Part shown: piece by piece, positions 10,616-22,580 of the stretch
How the letters are laid out: every line of letters begins with the position of its first letter
How positions within the stretch are numbered: position 1 is the first letter of the stretch
Assembly: GCA_024500155.1 (NCBI GenBank)
Contig: CM044862.1
Location: 26,439,501 to 26,503,500 of the forward strand
DNA length: 64,000 nt
Source: Chenopodium formosanum
Taxonomy: Eukaryota; Streptophyta; Magnoliopsida; Caryophyllales; Amaranthaceae
Direction: 5' to 3'
Position numbers and translations under genes: made by a program
The notes under the pieces: model-generated
Databases searched by the model: none
Told to the model about the DNA's origin: nothing
Seen by the model: the letters and a program-made list of their open reading frames with translations, nothing else

Positions 10616-11718
10616 TATAGGGAATATTTCAAGTCATCCCACACTTGAGCCCCACTGTGATCATACACTAAAGCATTTTGGCGTCCAAAGGGAAGGAAGC
10701 TAGAGCAAAAGAGTCGCCAACAAGTTTTAGGAACTTGTAAAGCGTTCACATGGTGAAAATTACACCCCTTAACGATCAAAGAGATCGCTAACTCCAATAG
10801 GTCTGGAACCATGACTGGAAGTTCAGGGATGAAGGTACAAATCCAACCTAAAAGAGATTGAACTTGCCCTAAAAATAGGCCTCTACTTTATTCTTCTCGT
10901 ATTCATGTGCGCTTTCTGACTAACATGCAATCAATATATTAACCCTAAACCTGTTTATCTATGTTGGTTGAATATTAATGCACAAATAAACTATTAGTGG
11001 CAATCACTTGAATTATAATAGTATTAGCCTAAACAAGAATATTAATTATCTTATTTTGTGTGACTACAAGTACAAATTCCCTTTAAACATGCATAAAAGG
11101 CGTGATCAAGCAATAACAATAATTATCCAGAAACATAATAATAATTATCCTCATAATAATAATAATAATAATTATCATAAAAATAATTATCATAATGATC
11201 ATAATCATGTTAAAACATAATATTATTAGCAAGATCCTAGGCATGATACTAACAAGATTAATAACAAACCCTAGCATGTCACTAAACATTTGAGATCAAT
11301 TAGCCCTAACATGACACTAACATGATATTAGAAAAGAAATATGAAGCATCATAAAAACATACATGATATTAGAAATATTAGTTATTACCCCAAACATGAT
11401 ACTAAGAAGCAATATAACATCTTAACATGATACTAGGAATCAACAAAATAATTTAAACATGATTTCTATATCAAAAGATCAATAAAACAATTAAACATGC
11501 CTCGTACCTAATTCTAATAACAAAATAAACACGTTAGTAACTTCAAGGAAAATAAATAAATAAAAACAATTAGATAAAATAATTGAAATAGAAATTTGGG
11601 ACCAAACCCTCAGAAATATCAAACCTTTCACGTCTAGGGGAAAAACAACTTCAAACTTGGCTAGGTGTGTTTAAGAATAATGAGTGAGGAATTTTGAGAG
11701 AGGGAAGGTTTAGGAAAA

Positions 11719-11808
<90 letters not shown>

Positions 11809-12520
11809 AGGTTGTGAATAATGATTGTGAATAAAACGACCCCTATTTACAGGAAAAATAGCACGGGATCAAAGAAAGTCGTATTCAGAATAAAATACCT
11901 CCTGTCGCTAACGACAAAAGTTAGCGCCAGACGACAGCTCTATCGTCTCACACTGATTCTCAAATACAATGCGCTTTCGTACGCGGAATCATCTTTTAAA
12001 CAGGTTAACATGTGATTCTACGTCTAAGCAGATTTAAAATCAGATTTGTGATAAATAATAGATTTTATTCAAAATAAAACATCTTTTAAAAATATAATTA
12101 TCAATCCTAATCTTATTAGAATTAAAAAGAACCTTCTAGATATTCTTAGGAGATTATAATCAATCCTAATTACTTTAGGAGTAATAATTAATAAGCTTTC
12201 CTCTAGATCATTGTGCCTAATTTAATTTAATCCATAACTTCCTCATTATAGGAATTGGGCTTATAATATATCATTGGAAAGGTCTTTTTGAGTCCAATCC
12301 AACTACACTATTATTGGACTCTTATCATGGACCAAACCAAATTGGACTATCTATTTTTCATCAATAGGGTAAGAAAAGAAATATTTTTGCAAACAGAAAG
12401 AGAAATATTTTAATAAAAACATCCTCATCACTAGACTTTTCACCTCGTTCAACAATCAAATGACGTGAAAGGTATTCATCACTAGGTTTGGTTTTGGGGA
12501 GACACATTTAGGTGTCTACA
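10616..12520 (-). repeat. 5' LTR of G1
   Basis: On the minus strand the LTR starts TGTAGACACCTAAATG at 12520 and ends CCCTATA near 10616, four to five bases before the PBS. The first 60 bases match the LARD and solo LTRs. The U5 part holds the stem-loop and the PBS look-alike (10711-10720). A (TA)n(AG)n tract interrupts the middle. The inner edge of U3 near 11890-11950 has CGCTAAC and GTTAGCG as a short hairpin. Confidence 0.75.
11721..11806. repeat. (AT)n(AG)n microsatellite
   Basis: About 42 bases of AT repeat followed by about 44 bases of AG repeat, inside the LTR of G1, upstream of its R region when read on the minus strand. Confidence 0.95.
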
Positions 12521-13391
12521 CTGGTTAACTAACCCATATCCTTAAATTTAGAGAACTAGAGCCATGGTTAGGTTGCAAACTCATTGGATCATACCGTGAC
12601 TATTTGACTACTTGTGCATTATTTGTTGGCATATCCTATATGTATTTTCACTAACCGTTTGTTTGACTTGTGTATGAGTCTAAATGAATTAATTAATGAC
12701 TAAAGTACTTTGCTAAATTAATTAATTAATCAATAAATGATTAAAATCTAAATAAATTGATTGAACTTTACTTATTATGACTTTTAGGCTTATCCCTTTA
12801 GTGTAAAATACAGGAAACAGTCCTGGATCAAAGTTCCAGCAATGGCGTAGAGGTCTAAAATGTAGCCCCACGCGCTAGTGATTAGCGCCAGGCGACAATG
12901 TTGTCGTCTGGCGTTGATCCTTAGCGTCTGGTGGCAGTCCTGTCGTTTGGCGACAGTCCATGCTTTTGCTTGAGTCTTCACAACGAGTCTAGCTAATCAA
13001 TTTGCTTAAACGGTTAAATCAGTTTATTAATGACAGTAATCATGTTAAGTCCTTAATTGAGTCTAGGCACTTAGTCACAAGGTCTCACACAAGAGTCAAA
13101 GTATGTCACTCACATTCACTATTAAAGCACACACGTAATATGTCACATTTTGACCATGTCTAGAGAGTCTTGTATGCGCGTGTTTTCCGTCATTTTTTTA
13201 GGAGGGTAAGTCGGATATTAATCCTCTAATTAAACCATACTTGATCCTAAAAAATACACCCTATTTTTGCTTTTTTGTTTTAAAAACCACTAAAGTCAAA
13301 GTCAATTTGAGTTAAGTTATTAAAACAAATAAATGATTTAATTTACAGCGCTTGGTCAAGAAAGGAAGGGCGATTATTAAAGAAAATACCA
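12521..13391 (+). other. Leader of G2
   Basis: Non-coding. The part 13020-13340 matches the leaders of G1 and G3 closely. The 12850-12965 part is a CG-rich island of GTCGTCTGGCG words that includes a strong hairpin (12886-12913). Confidence 0.6.
12886..12913 (+). other. Hairpin in the G2 leader
   Basis: CGCCAGGCGACAA and TTGTCGTCTGGCG pair over 13 positions with one G-T mismatch and a two-base TG loop. The next bases repeat the same words (GCGTCTGGTGGCAG, GTCGTTTGGCGACAG). Confidence 0.7.
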
Positions 13392-14869
13392 ATGGCAACT
13401 TAACTGAAGGACGTGGCTAACTTAACTGAATTGATGAAGCCTATGGCTCTTCAAATCAATGACCTTGTGAAGCAACAACAAATGGAACTCATGCAGGAAA
13501 GCTTGAGCAAAATATCCAATGATTATAGATTCCAAGGCATTAGATCACAAGGGGTCTTAATGGATAAGGAACTTCTTATGTAGAAGTTCAATGCCAATGA
13601 CATCCTTAGGTTCAAGGCAATAGACAATCCTTACTTTCACCTAAGAGCTTCCAAGACAATAATGAACATTAAGGGGATAAATAGGAAAGTTTTTCATTCA
13701 TTGTTTTCTGTATCTCTTGAAACCATTTGTCAACAATGGTTCTTTTCCCTTGTCAAAGAGAAAATCTCTACTTGGGATGCCATTGTAAATGCTTTCATTG
13801 ATAGGTATAAATGTAATATTCAAATTGAAACCGGTCATAGGGAACTCGAGATACTTCTTTCTTTAATATTGAAGGTTTTACTTCTTTCTTTAATAAATGG
13901 AAGGAAACTTCTTCTAAGATAATTGAAGTACCAACTCAAAAAGAGTCTGTGAGATTGTTCATGAAGAATATCCAGAAATTTTTTTCCAAACAACTCAAGT
14001 ATCAAAGCAACTTGAACACTTTCAAGGCCATTTATGACATTGGAATTAACATTGAAGACGACCTTGCAAAGCAAAAAGATGCTAACACTAAACCCAACAG
14101 TGGCTGGAAAGGAAAGAAGAACGACAATCCCTCTTCTTCCATAACCACCCACTCAAATAATGTTAGCACCTTTAATCTGAATGAAGTCCTCACCATGAAC
14201 AATCAAGGACAAAAGAAACCATTTAGGAGAAACTTTACTCCTATTTGTATGAGTTATGACACCGCATTTGACCGTCTTCATGCAAAAGGTCTAAAAACTC
14301 CTATAGGACAATTTGGGGATCCACCATTTGAAAGGAGAATGGCTAATTGGAACCCCAATGCACACTGTAAATACCATCAAGGTAAGGAGAATTGCTGGAA
14401 GCTAAAGGAAGCTATCCAGGACTTGATTGATAACAACAAACTCCCTATGCCTCCTGCAAGCAAGAAGCCAATCATCAACAGTGCACCACTTTCTGACTCC
14501 TTTGCATTTTTTGATGAGGAAAGCTGTGTTGATCCCTCATCTTTAATCAAACCAGTCGAAGAAACTCATGCCCTTAAAGAAGAAGAGGAAATCTTTTTCG
14601 ATGCTATGAGTCATTTGTCCCAAATTTAGCAACCGACCACTAGAGAAGATGTGTTGCTATTCATATATACAATGGAGAAAATAATAGGCATGTGTAAAGA
14701 AGTTCTTGAACGCACAAAGCAAGAACAAAGTAAACAAGTCAATGAAGAGGTGACACCTATAAAGACTCTTAAGAAGAATCCATTTTCTCTTCAAGTAGTC
14801 GAAACACCCTAAAGGAGAAATAAATCCTACACTCCTTGGGACCACCTATGCGAATATGTTAAAAATGCT
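13392..14869 (+). pseudogene. gag: Gag of G2, broken
   Basis: The ATG at 13392 matches the gag starts of G1 and G3 but the fourth codon is a stop. The capsid part reads WDAIVNAFIDRYKCNIQ near 13770, as in the paralogues, and a frameshift follows at about 13850-13950. The frame resumes at 13949 and runs to a stop at 14629. The zinc knuckle is internally shortened: CKYHQGKENCWKLK lacks the four residues that include the second zinc-binding histidine of G1 and G3 (an in-frame loss of 12 bases). The gene is truncated at 14869. Confidence 0.75.
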
Positions 14870-15497
14870 TGATGAGTGTCGTTTATGGCACTCATAGGGT
14901 AGTGTTTTAGGATATTTTCACTATATTTTTCATGCTTTTCTTTTACCATTTTTGTCATTTCTCCTTTAGTTTCTCTATTTCTTCTTCCTTCGTATTTTAC
15001 TTTCCTTTATGTTCTTTTATTCGTGTTTTCATTTTATATTGCTCTTTTTCTCTTCTATTTTCTCTCTTTTATTTCTTTTGTAGGTGCCTAAGGACTTATC
15101 TTCACAAAGGATTCAAGAGGAGAAAAACGAGCTAAGCAAAGGAGATTCAAGCCTCTTGGAGAGGGCTTGGATAGGGCTCAGAGAGGGCGCTCCGCTTCTT
15201 CCCATGGCCGCGGGCGCGGGACCTGAGGGTCGCGGGCGCGAGTTAATTACATCATTTTTGTGATTTTGGGTAGGAATCCACACCCTAGCCGCGGGTGCAG
15301 AGAATCTGGAGAGACCACTCAAAATAGAGAGATCATGGCTTCTCTGCTTCACCAGGAATAGGGCATCTGCCGCGCCCTGAGTCGCGGGCGCGAGTTGCAT
15401 TGCCGCAGGCACGGGCTAGAGTAACCGCGGGCGCGGGTTTTTCCCTTATTGCCTGCGGAGTTAGTTATGGGTTCCGTACCCATTTCTGCGAGCCCGC
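14870..15497 (+). repeat. Left part of an LTR of unidentified type
   Basis: A sharp start TGATGAGTGTCG replaces the G2 gag reading. The sequence then runs through T-rich DNA to a CG-rich island (15190-15440) with repeated CGCGGGCGCGGG and TCGCGGGCGCGAG words. The LTR is interrupted at 15497 by the chromovirus and resumes at 25243. No internal region of this element is present, so its superfamily is uncertain; gypsy is the most likely. Confidence 0.6.
15493..15497 (+). repeat. Target-site duplication, left (CCCGC)
   Basis: CCCGC directly precedes the chromovirus LTR and is repeated at 25243-25247 directly after it. A 5 bp duplication is typical for LTR retrotransposons. Confidence 0.9.
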
Positions 15498-18250
15498 TGT
15501 AATACCCCGTATTTTTATGTATTTTTATAAAGTATTCAAGTATTAATAAAATGTATTGTTAAGGGCTTAATTATATATTTTAAAGGGTTAAAGTATTTTA
15601 AATATAAAGTTTTATAAAAGTATAATAAGTTTTGGGCCAAACGTTTATTAATTATTGGGCAATGTAAATTATTCCTACATACTCTTATTGGAATAACCCA
15701 TTCCAAAACCCATAACTTAAGCCCTATCCCATAACTCAAGCCCACATTTTTATAAGCCCAACCTTAACCCTACACTTTTTACTCTATAAATACCCCATGA
15801 ATCCCCAAAAATCTCCCACACAAAAAAGATTAGTCTTATTTTTTCTCTCCTTTGTTTTATTTATTTGTGTTATTATAATTATTAATTTATTGGTTTTGAT
15901 TTTACTGTTTGAAATTAATTTAACTAGTATCAAATTGTATTTTAATGATTGAACTTTATAATTTTTAGATTTTGTAAATTTTATAACCTAGGGTTTTTAA
16001 TTATTGAAAATCATGATTTTAGGGTTCTTATGAATAATTGATTTACGGCTTGTATAATAATGATGTTTTGAAATTTTGGTGATTATAACTACTTAATTCC
16101 AGATTTATTTTGAACACGCAAATTCATGTTTTAATAATTAGATTTCAATTCGTTAATATTAATCTCGTTTTAATCCCGATCAGGTTCTAAACTCCTCCGA
16201 TTTTGATAAAAATAAGTAGTGTTTTTCGAGTGTAAACAACGTTTTAAGAAAGACTTACTACCATAGGTAGTAAGAACTACCTTCTCGTGGCCAAATTCAG
16301 CCTCTAAATACGATTTTCGAGCAGTTTTTGATTTTTAACGAAGTTTTTTTTTATGCTTTAAATTTTATCTTTGAGTTTAAAAGGGGTAAGAGATAATTAA
16401 ATGTTCCTATGGATAATTTAAGTAAAAAGATGTATTTTGATGAAGTTTTAAAGGATTTTTGATTAGTTTGAAATGTTGGAATTTTATTTAATGTAGTATA
16501 ATTGTGATTTTTAATAAAAGGGTGTGATTATCCATTAAAAAGGAGTTTAATTAGGGGTTTTTAAATAATTTTCAGATTATTATAAGTTATTTAAAGTGAG
16601 TTTAAGTTGCTGGAAATTATGTATACAAGGGTAATTAGTATAGTATTATTGTCCCTTTATGTAGGAGACTTGGTTCGGGAATTGTTGTAGTGTAATCGGC
16701 TACTTTAAGGGCTTATTTGAGTTACGTTCGCGTACTTAGCATATTTTGATGATGAAGAATCATGCTATACTTGATTTCAGTCAATTACAAGTAGTATCAT
16801 GCTAAGGTTTATGTATGGAATTTGTGAATATAATTAATGGTGTTGGTGATTGAATGGTGAAGCATGAATTATTTGTGATGGTTATGGATTGGAAAATTAT
16901 ATTTTTGGCATGTTGTGTTTGAACCACATTTTTATTTATGTCATGTTAGAAGGCATGGCTAATTAAACTAAATGTTTAATTATGTTTGGAATATTGAAAA
17001 GGAATTTTATTATGGTTCAAATAATTTTTATTGATACTTTAATCATGAGGAAGGAGCTATATAAGTGTATATGTACACAAGGAATAAATTGTATGTTGGT
17101 GCCTTTGTGCACTTAAGGTGTTTTTAACACCGAGGGATAGGATTTTTGGCGCATTATGTGTTTAAGGTGTCTTTGTCATTGAGGTAGAATTAAAAAGGGT
17201 TCAACAATAAATAATGTGTGGTCACTAATTATTCAAGAATTAAATTGGTATGGGTGTTTGATTGAATAATTATTGTTGATTGAATTATTATGCTTTGAGA
17301 GTCATAATCAAGTCTAATAATATGTAAATAACGTAAAGTGAAAGAGATTACGCACCAAAACTCTTGGAACGTATATACCTTGAGTATGAACAATGGGGGG
17401 GGGGTTATGGGGTTTTATATTTAACCATAACTTCCAATGGAGTACAGGAGGCTGTATATTCCTTTTTATTATTTATTATGCGCAGGAATTCCGCCACCTT
17501 TGTGTGGTTTTGTCGCTGGCACGGTTAGCTCCCGTGCCAGTTAACCTCAAATTTATTTGGGGGAGGTCTAGTTGGAAACCCGTTCGATGCGTAATCAACG
17601 CTAAATGAATTAGTTAGTGTCTAGTTAGAGTGCCTTGTAGATTGTTGTGTGTGCTTGTAAACAGGTGCAATGAGGTAAGTGTGTGTGATGATTGGAGAAT
17701 GCATGTTAGTATGTTTAATTACGCTTATGTACTCAGCTTTGCTTATTGTGTGTGTTTGTGTGTTTTGGCCATGTCTTTATTTTGGCCCTATGATGACCCA
17801 TTTTTAATGGAGAGTAGTGGAGACAAGTAGAGATAAACTTTTCAGGTATTGAGGCATATACATGATGGGGCACGAGTGAAGAGCGAATCATGCTAGTTTA
17901 TATTAGTTACAATGCGTTTCTGCTTTAATTATTTATGCTAATATTTATATGTGGAACTAATATCAAGTTTGGCTTTGGTTTGGTTTTTAATAAGGGCCTT
18001 TAATGGTTCCAAGTTGTAGGTTGATTATCATTTTACTTCGATCATTTTGGTTTTAACTTTACTTTTGTTTGGTTAGCTTTTCAAGTTGGTTTGTTTTGGA
18101 AAGGTTTTTAAAATTAGTCTTCCGCTATTTATCTTTGATATTTGCCTTAACCGTTTTTACGCTGGCGGTAATGTCTTAGATATTCCTATTTAATGTTTTA
18201 TACAGGGAAAAACAAGAATTTTAAAATAAAGGAATTTCTAGGGTGTTACA
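15498..18250 (+). repeat. 5' LTR of the chromovirus
   Basis: 2753 bases from TGTAATACCCC to GGGTGTTACA. A TATA box lies at 15783-15792 (CTCTATAAATACCCC context). It carries an 80-90 base block near 16235-16320 that is absent from the other LTR and is flanked by TTTCGAG copies. Short reading frames inside, such as 17393-17608, are mirrored in the other LTR but have no domain. Confidence 0.9.
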
Positions 18251-18253
18251 AAG

Positions 18254-18271
18254 TGGTATCTGGGAGCTTAG
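18254..18271 (+). other. Primer-binding site of the chromovirus
   Basis: TGGTATCTGGGAGCTTAG starts three bases after the LTR. It resembles the TGGTATCAGAGC site (initiator methionine tRNA) of chromoviruses, with changes. Confidence 0.6.
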
Positions 18272-20300
18272 GTTGAGATTTTTATTACCACTAAAGCCAT
18301 AAACGTGTTTTACAGTGTTTTATTTTAAAACTTGGCCAAGTGCTTATTTAATAAAGTAGTTTTAAAAGCGAGTTATTTTATTTTATTTTTATTTTAAGAG
18401 GACCAAAATATTTATTTATGTTTTTTTTACGAGGTCCAAAATTTTTTTAGTATGCCCGAATTATTTTTTTTGTGATGGCCGAATATTTTGGCCCTTTTTC
18501 GAAACTTATATTCAAATTTTATTTTGAAAAGAGGAGTCAAAAATATTTTTAGTTTGTGTTTTTTGCAGGAAAGCAAGGATTGAGGTAAGAAATATGTGTT
18601 AAAAGCTTTTATTAGCATGTTGGTGAGCTTAGGTAAGAGAAGAAAGGACATATAGGCTAGAATTTAATTTCTTCCCTATGTGCATATTTTTATATGAGGT
18701 GTTCAAGCATGTTGTATGACTAAATGTTTATTGATGAAAGCATGCTATATGTGAAATATTATATGTGAGCCATCAAGATTGTATGATTGAACATCGAACT
18801 TAATTTTCTGCAAGAACTGTATTATATAGTTATAGGAAGGGTTTGTTATTGGTAGTTGATCCCGTTTTCTTGTAGGATCCCTAAACCTATACCCTGTGAG
18901 TTTCAATGATGAGAATTTTGAGGAATGTTAAGGATTTTGAAAGTTCAATTGCTTATGTTAGGATGGTTCGCTACGATGGTCTTATTTGAGATGTATTTTC
19001 GAAGAAATTTTGGATGCACATCATCACATGAATGTGAGTATTGTTTTTGGGATAATTTGTTGTTAAGATACATTGTCCAGGTATTAAAAATGAGTAATTT
19101 GAGTTTTGTGCACTTGTGTATGGAGACACCAAGTTATAAGGATAAAAAGATTGATTGTCAAAGATGATATAACCACCAATAATCCTGTAGTGGATGAAGG
19201 TGTAACTAAATATTGTTAAAGAGTGAAAACCATCTAAACACCAAAGGGAGATCAATTCCCAGAGTTTTGAGGGTTGAGTTAAAGAGCTATGCAAGCTGTT
19301 TAAAGGCAAAATGTGTCTTGAGAATTTGAGAGGAAATGAAAGTTTGTATGATAAGTATTGGAAAGAGTTAATTTTACCATGTCAATGGGAACGAACAAGT
19401 TGTGAATACACCCAATCTTATTTGAGGGACATTTGAGATAGCAAACTCGAAATAAGTTTTACCGAACTTTCATGCAGATGGAAGGAACATGTAGTGAAGT
19501 TTGGGTGGAAATTAAAAGATTGTTTGCTTTGGAGTAGCACTCAAAGTTGTTAAGATCTCAAAGTTTTCAAGGGAGTAGTATTGCTTAGAAGCCCAAGGAA
19601 CGAGTTGAAGGATGGTGATATTTATATGAGTTCCAATAATAATTGTCAACATATAATGTTTTAAGGAGTTTGACTGAATTGTATAAAGAGTGAACAATTC
19701 GTAAATTCACTAAAAAAAAAAAAAAAAGGGGGTGAGACTAAGGATAAGGATAAGGGATCAAAACCAGAAAGAAGGTGGGTGAAAGTTCAACAAAATGGCT
19801 AAAGAGCTTTAAAGGAATATTTTGGAAATGATAAAAAGTTTGAAGGCGGCTTGAATAACTCTTGAAACTTAAGGAATTTGAATTATAAAGACGTTGTATA
19901 CTTGAAAGTGTCGAAAATATTGAACTTTGGATGTAAAAATGTCATAAAGGAGAAAGAGTTTATGACAAGATTTATGAATTTGATTAGGTGTGTTGAAATA
20001 AATTTAGTGAGGATTGTATATGAGGTGATTGAAGTTGCGATTATTTAGGGGTCACGAGATTTATTCAAGGGATGCTAGAAGAAAGATTATGGGTTTAATT
20101 GGAGGAAAGATGTAAGCATGGGAAATATAAGCAAGGATATAAAAGTTAAGTGAAGTTGGAGATATTATATGGACATATTTGCGTGTGGAGAAAGGGTTAA
20201 TGTTGCATTGCTTAAAGCGGGTTGAAAGATACTATTGAAGTCATTGAAAGAAGGTTACATCACCCTGGAGAGCGCATGTAATTATTAAAGAATATTGGCA
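18272..20300 (+). pseudogene. Decayed leader and gag region of the chromovirus
   Basis: No frame longer than about 80 codons survives. The 19260-19640 stretch (GAAAGTTTGTATGATAAG and neighbouring purine-rich sequence) occupies the gag position but I cannot read a convincing gag motif. The rest shows nothing recognisable. The call is by position between the PBS and the RT remnant. Confidence 0.35.
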
Positions 20301-20329
20301 TTTATGACAAGATTTGGTCGGTTTGAGTT

Positions 20330-20560
20330 TCATTTTTTTTTCCTTTTGGATTAACGGAGCACCTATGTTTTATATAGAGGAATAGAGTGTTTTATCGAAG
20401 ATATTTTGGTAAATTCTAAGAATGGGAAGGAAAGGACGATGTGAACACTTTTGATAAAGTTATAAATACAGAGATAGAAGCAAATGCACACATGGTGTTT
20501 CCTAAGAGTGAGTTATGATTAAGAAAGGACCATCTTGGGAGACCTTGTGATAAAGTATAG
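20330..20560 (+). pseudogene. Reverse transcriptase remnant of the chromovirus
   Basis: FGLT at about 20345 followed by CFIEDILVNSKN at 20388-20424 corresponds to the PFGLTNAP and FIDDILVYSK motifs of chromoviral RT. The first catalytic aspartate reads as glutamate. FPKSEL near 20498 matches the KFSKCEFWL position. Frameshifts occur between the motifs. This fixes the lineage as Ty3/gypsy and the orientation as plus. Confidence 0.65.
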
Positions 20561-21109
20561 AGGTAATTGCTGATGAGGGATAGAAGCGGTGAATTATGGA
20601 CAATAAATTAGTTGTCATTTGAAATCTTCAAGTTGGATAATGGGGGAGAAATAATTTTTGTACGGAAACATGATTATTTGAATGAAGTTTAAAGTTGAAA
20701 TAGACTCTCACACACAAGGATTTAAATATGTAGCAAAGAAATGATTGAAGTTGATAAAGGAATATGGGTGAGGCATTCAATATTATTGAAAGGGGAGGTA
20801 ATATGGTGGATTGATACAAAGTAAATAGGAAAGAAGGAAATTAACCCCCTCAAAAGTGTTGGAAAAAAAAATTGTTGGGATAACTAGAGTTTGAGGCCAA
20901 CAATATTCGAAGAAATGCAGGAAATCAAGAAGAGAATGTGAATTTGGGTCGAATTCGTAGGAGGATATGCTATTTTATTGGTCATGGAAATAACCTTAAA
21001 TATACATTTAAGAGTAAGAAGTTGAAGTGAAATTAATGGAAGGAAGGTGAAATACACCCAGGAAAGGACAAGTTGTAAAAGGATGCGATAAAGGTTTATT
21101 GATGAGTAA

Positions 21110-21430
21110 GAGTGATTGTTTCATTTAAATTGTGGTGGATAAATTGTCTAAGTCCACAATGTGTAAAACTGATGAAGGAGACTTGGAGAAAAGAGCAACT
21201 TGCAAAGCCTTACATCAAATTTTTTTGTGAGGCTACATGGAGTTCCTAAGGATATCATTTTAGATTGAGATTCCTAGTTTCTTTGAAGTTCCTAGGAGGT
21301 ATATAGGAGAACTTTGGTGATACACGGAGGATGATTACTACAACCACCAAATAATAATGGACAAACAAAAGGAATATTTACGTTGGAAGTCATTAGAGAG
21401 CATGAAGCATTGGAGAGAAAAGAGATGAAA
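21110..21430 (+). pseudogene. Integrase remnant of the chromovirus
   Basis: VVDKLSKS near 21135 and VRLHGVPKDIILD near 21227-21268 match the VVVDRLTKSAHF and VRLHGVPKDIISDRDSRF motifs around the first and second catalytic acids of chromoviral integrase. NNNGQTKGIFTLEVI near 21345-21390 stands where TDGQTERxIQTLEDM carries the catalytic glutamate, here lysine. Several in-frame stops are present. Confidence 0.65.
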
Positions 21431-21699
21431 GATAACCATGCAAGGCCGCATTGGCATGGAAACATTTCGAGGTTGGTGTAAAAAGAAATATGAAAGTTCA
21501 CTATGTCGGGGAACATTAGTAAGAAGATCGTCTAAGAACTTCAAACGAGTAAAGTTATGGAGAAGCAAGAAAAGTATCCATGAACGGATTTAAGTGGTGC
21601 AAGTTAAACAGGGGACAAAAAAAAAAAAAAAAAAAAAAAAAAAACAAGTGTTATTGAAAGTGTAACCCATAAAACAAAGTTAAAGTATGGAAAGAATAA

Positions 21700-22115
21700 A
21701 GAGAATGAGCCAAGGTATATAGAAATATATGAATTTGTATAGAATTGGTAAAATGGATAATAACTTGGCATATTATTGGACCTTGGTAAGGTACAAGATA
21801 TTCTTCATAAGTCATTGACTAAAGGTAGGACTTGCAAAGGAAACCATTGAATGAAACCAATTTGATCAAAAGAAATCTAGAAAAAAATCAAGGTTTTGTA
21901 TAGAAAAGTGCTTCATACTTTTACTAGATGATTGGTAAAAGATAGTATAGATGGTATTGATTATTTTTGGTATAATGAGTACGAAATCGATGAGACTTTT
22001 GGGTACTTGCAACAAGGAATGCATACAGAGAAGTTTTATGACCTTACCAAGGATAGAATGAGAAAAGATCAACATGATTCTAAAGTTGAGTTAAGTGGAG
22101 TTACGGGGGCGTAAC
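21700..22115 (+). pseudogene. Integrase C-terminus and chromodomain-like remnant
   Basis: RIGKMDNNLAYYWTL near 21743 corresponds to the IGKVAYRLALPPEL block before the chromodomain. FWYNEYEIDETF near 21966-22001 corresponds to the VKVxWxNxxxxEATWE end of it. Chromodomains steer integration to particular chromatin. The region ends near 22113 with a stop. A run of about 29 A residues sits at 21616-21644. Confidence 0.5.
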
Positions 22116-22231
22116 TCGTTTTCTTTAAGGGGGGTAGAGTGCGATAAAATTGCGCGCTTTTCCCTTAATTTTGGCATTTTAAGTGCTTTTTCGATCAGTT
22201 TTACACTGATTTTGTTATTTAGTTTGTTTGT

Positions 22232-22378
22232 CTTACACATAAGGATGTGTAAGTTTATTACCAAAGTTGAATCTTACACTAATAGTAGTGTGAGTTTGTT
22301 AGATAGTCTAATAGTTTAAACATTATTTTGTGTAAGTTTGTTAGTAAAGTTGTTATCTTACACATTATTTTGTGTAAA
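22232..22378 (+). repeat. Tandem hairpin repeats in the chromovirus 3' untranslated region
   Basis: CTTACACA pairs with TGTGTAAG (22232-22253), CTTACACT with AGTGTGAG (22273-22294) and CTTACACA with TGTGTAAA (22357-22378). A fourth unit keeps only the right arm (22329-22336). All loops are six bases. The last base pair changes from A-T to T-A between units one and two. Confidence 0.7.
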
Positions 22379-22555
22379 TAGGTCAGCAAGTTGGTTACTT
22401 TACATACTAATTTGTGTGTGAATGAACAGATGAGGTAGAAAGGAAGTATCACAAAAGTACAGCAACTAAAAGTATTAAGAAAAGTTTTTGAGATTTTAAG
22501 TATTTATTTTCCTTTAAACGAGTTTTTAAAGTTTTCGTACCTAAGTTTCGAGGAC

Positions 22556-22580
22556 GAAACTTCTTTTATAGGGGGTAGAC
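22556..22580 (+). other. Polypurine tract of the chromovirus
   Basis: TATAGGGGGTAGAC ends directly before the 3' LTR, preceded by TTTCGAGGACGAAACTTC, a phrase conserved before the tract in chromoviruses as I know them. Confidence 0.7.

Larger units (their letters stand above)
1897..12520 (-). mobile_element. Tat-like Ty3/gypsy element G1, truncated and interrupted
   Basis: Read on the minus strand, the order is LTR (12520 to 10616), PBS (10610 to 10593), leader (10592 to 10407), then after an intervening copia fragment the rest of the leader (6039 to 5598), gag, protease and the linker towards RT. It stops at 1897, so RT, RNase H, integrase and the second LTR are missing. The same order and sequence, more complete, appear in G3 at 26753-33940. 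The coding part carries stops and frameshifts. Confidence 0.8.
12521..14869 (+). mobile_element. Tat-like Ty3/gypsy element G2, leader and gag only
   Basis: Plus-strand sequence colinear with G1 and G3 from the leader to the protease entry. The left edge is the G1 LTR, so G1 probably inserted into the G2 leader. The right edge is the sharp start of another LTR at 14870, inside the codons matching ANMLKML. No LTR, PBS or pol of G2 remains. Confidence 0.75.

Noticed and set aside
11008..11289. Asparagine-, isoleucine- or methionine-rich frames in the ATT-rich part of the LTR
   Set aside because: Low-complexity sequence inside an LTR, mirrored in 394-700; no coding signal.
17393..17830. Short open frames in the chromovirus LTR
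   Set aside because: They recur in the other LTR (24329-24822) with different frames and lengths; they are non-coding LTR sequence.
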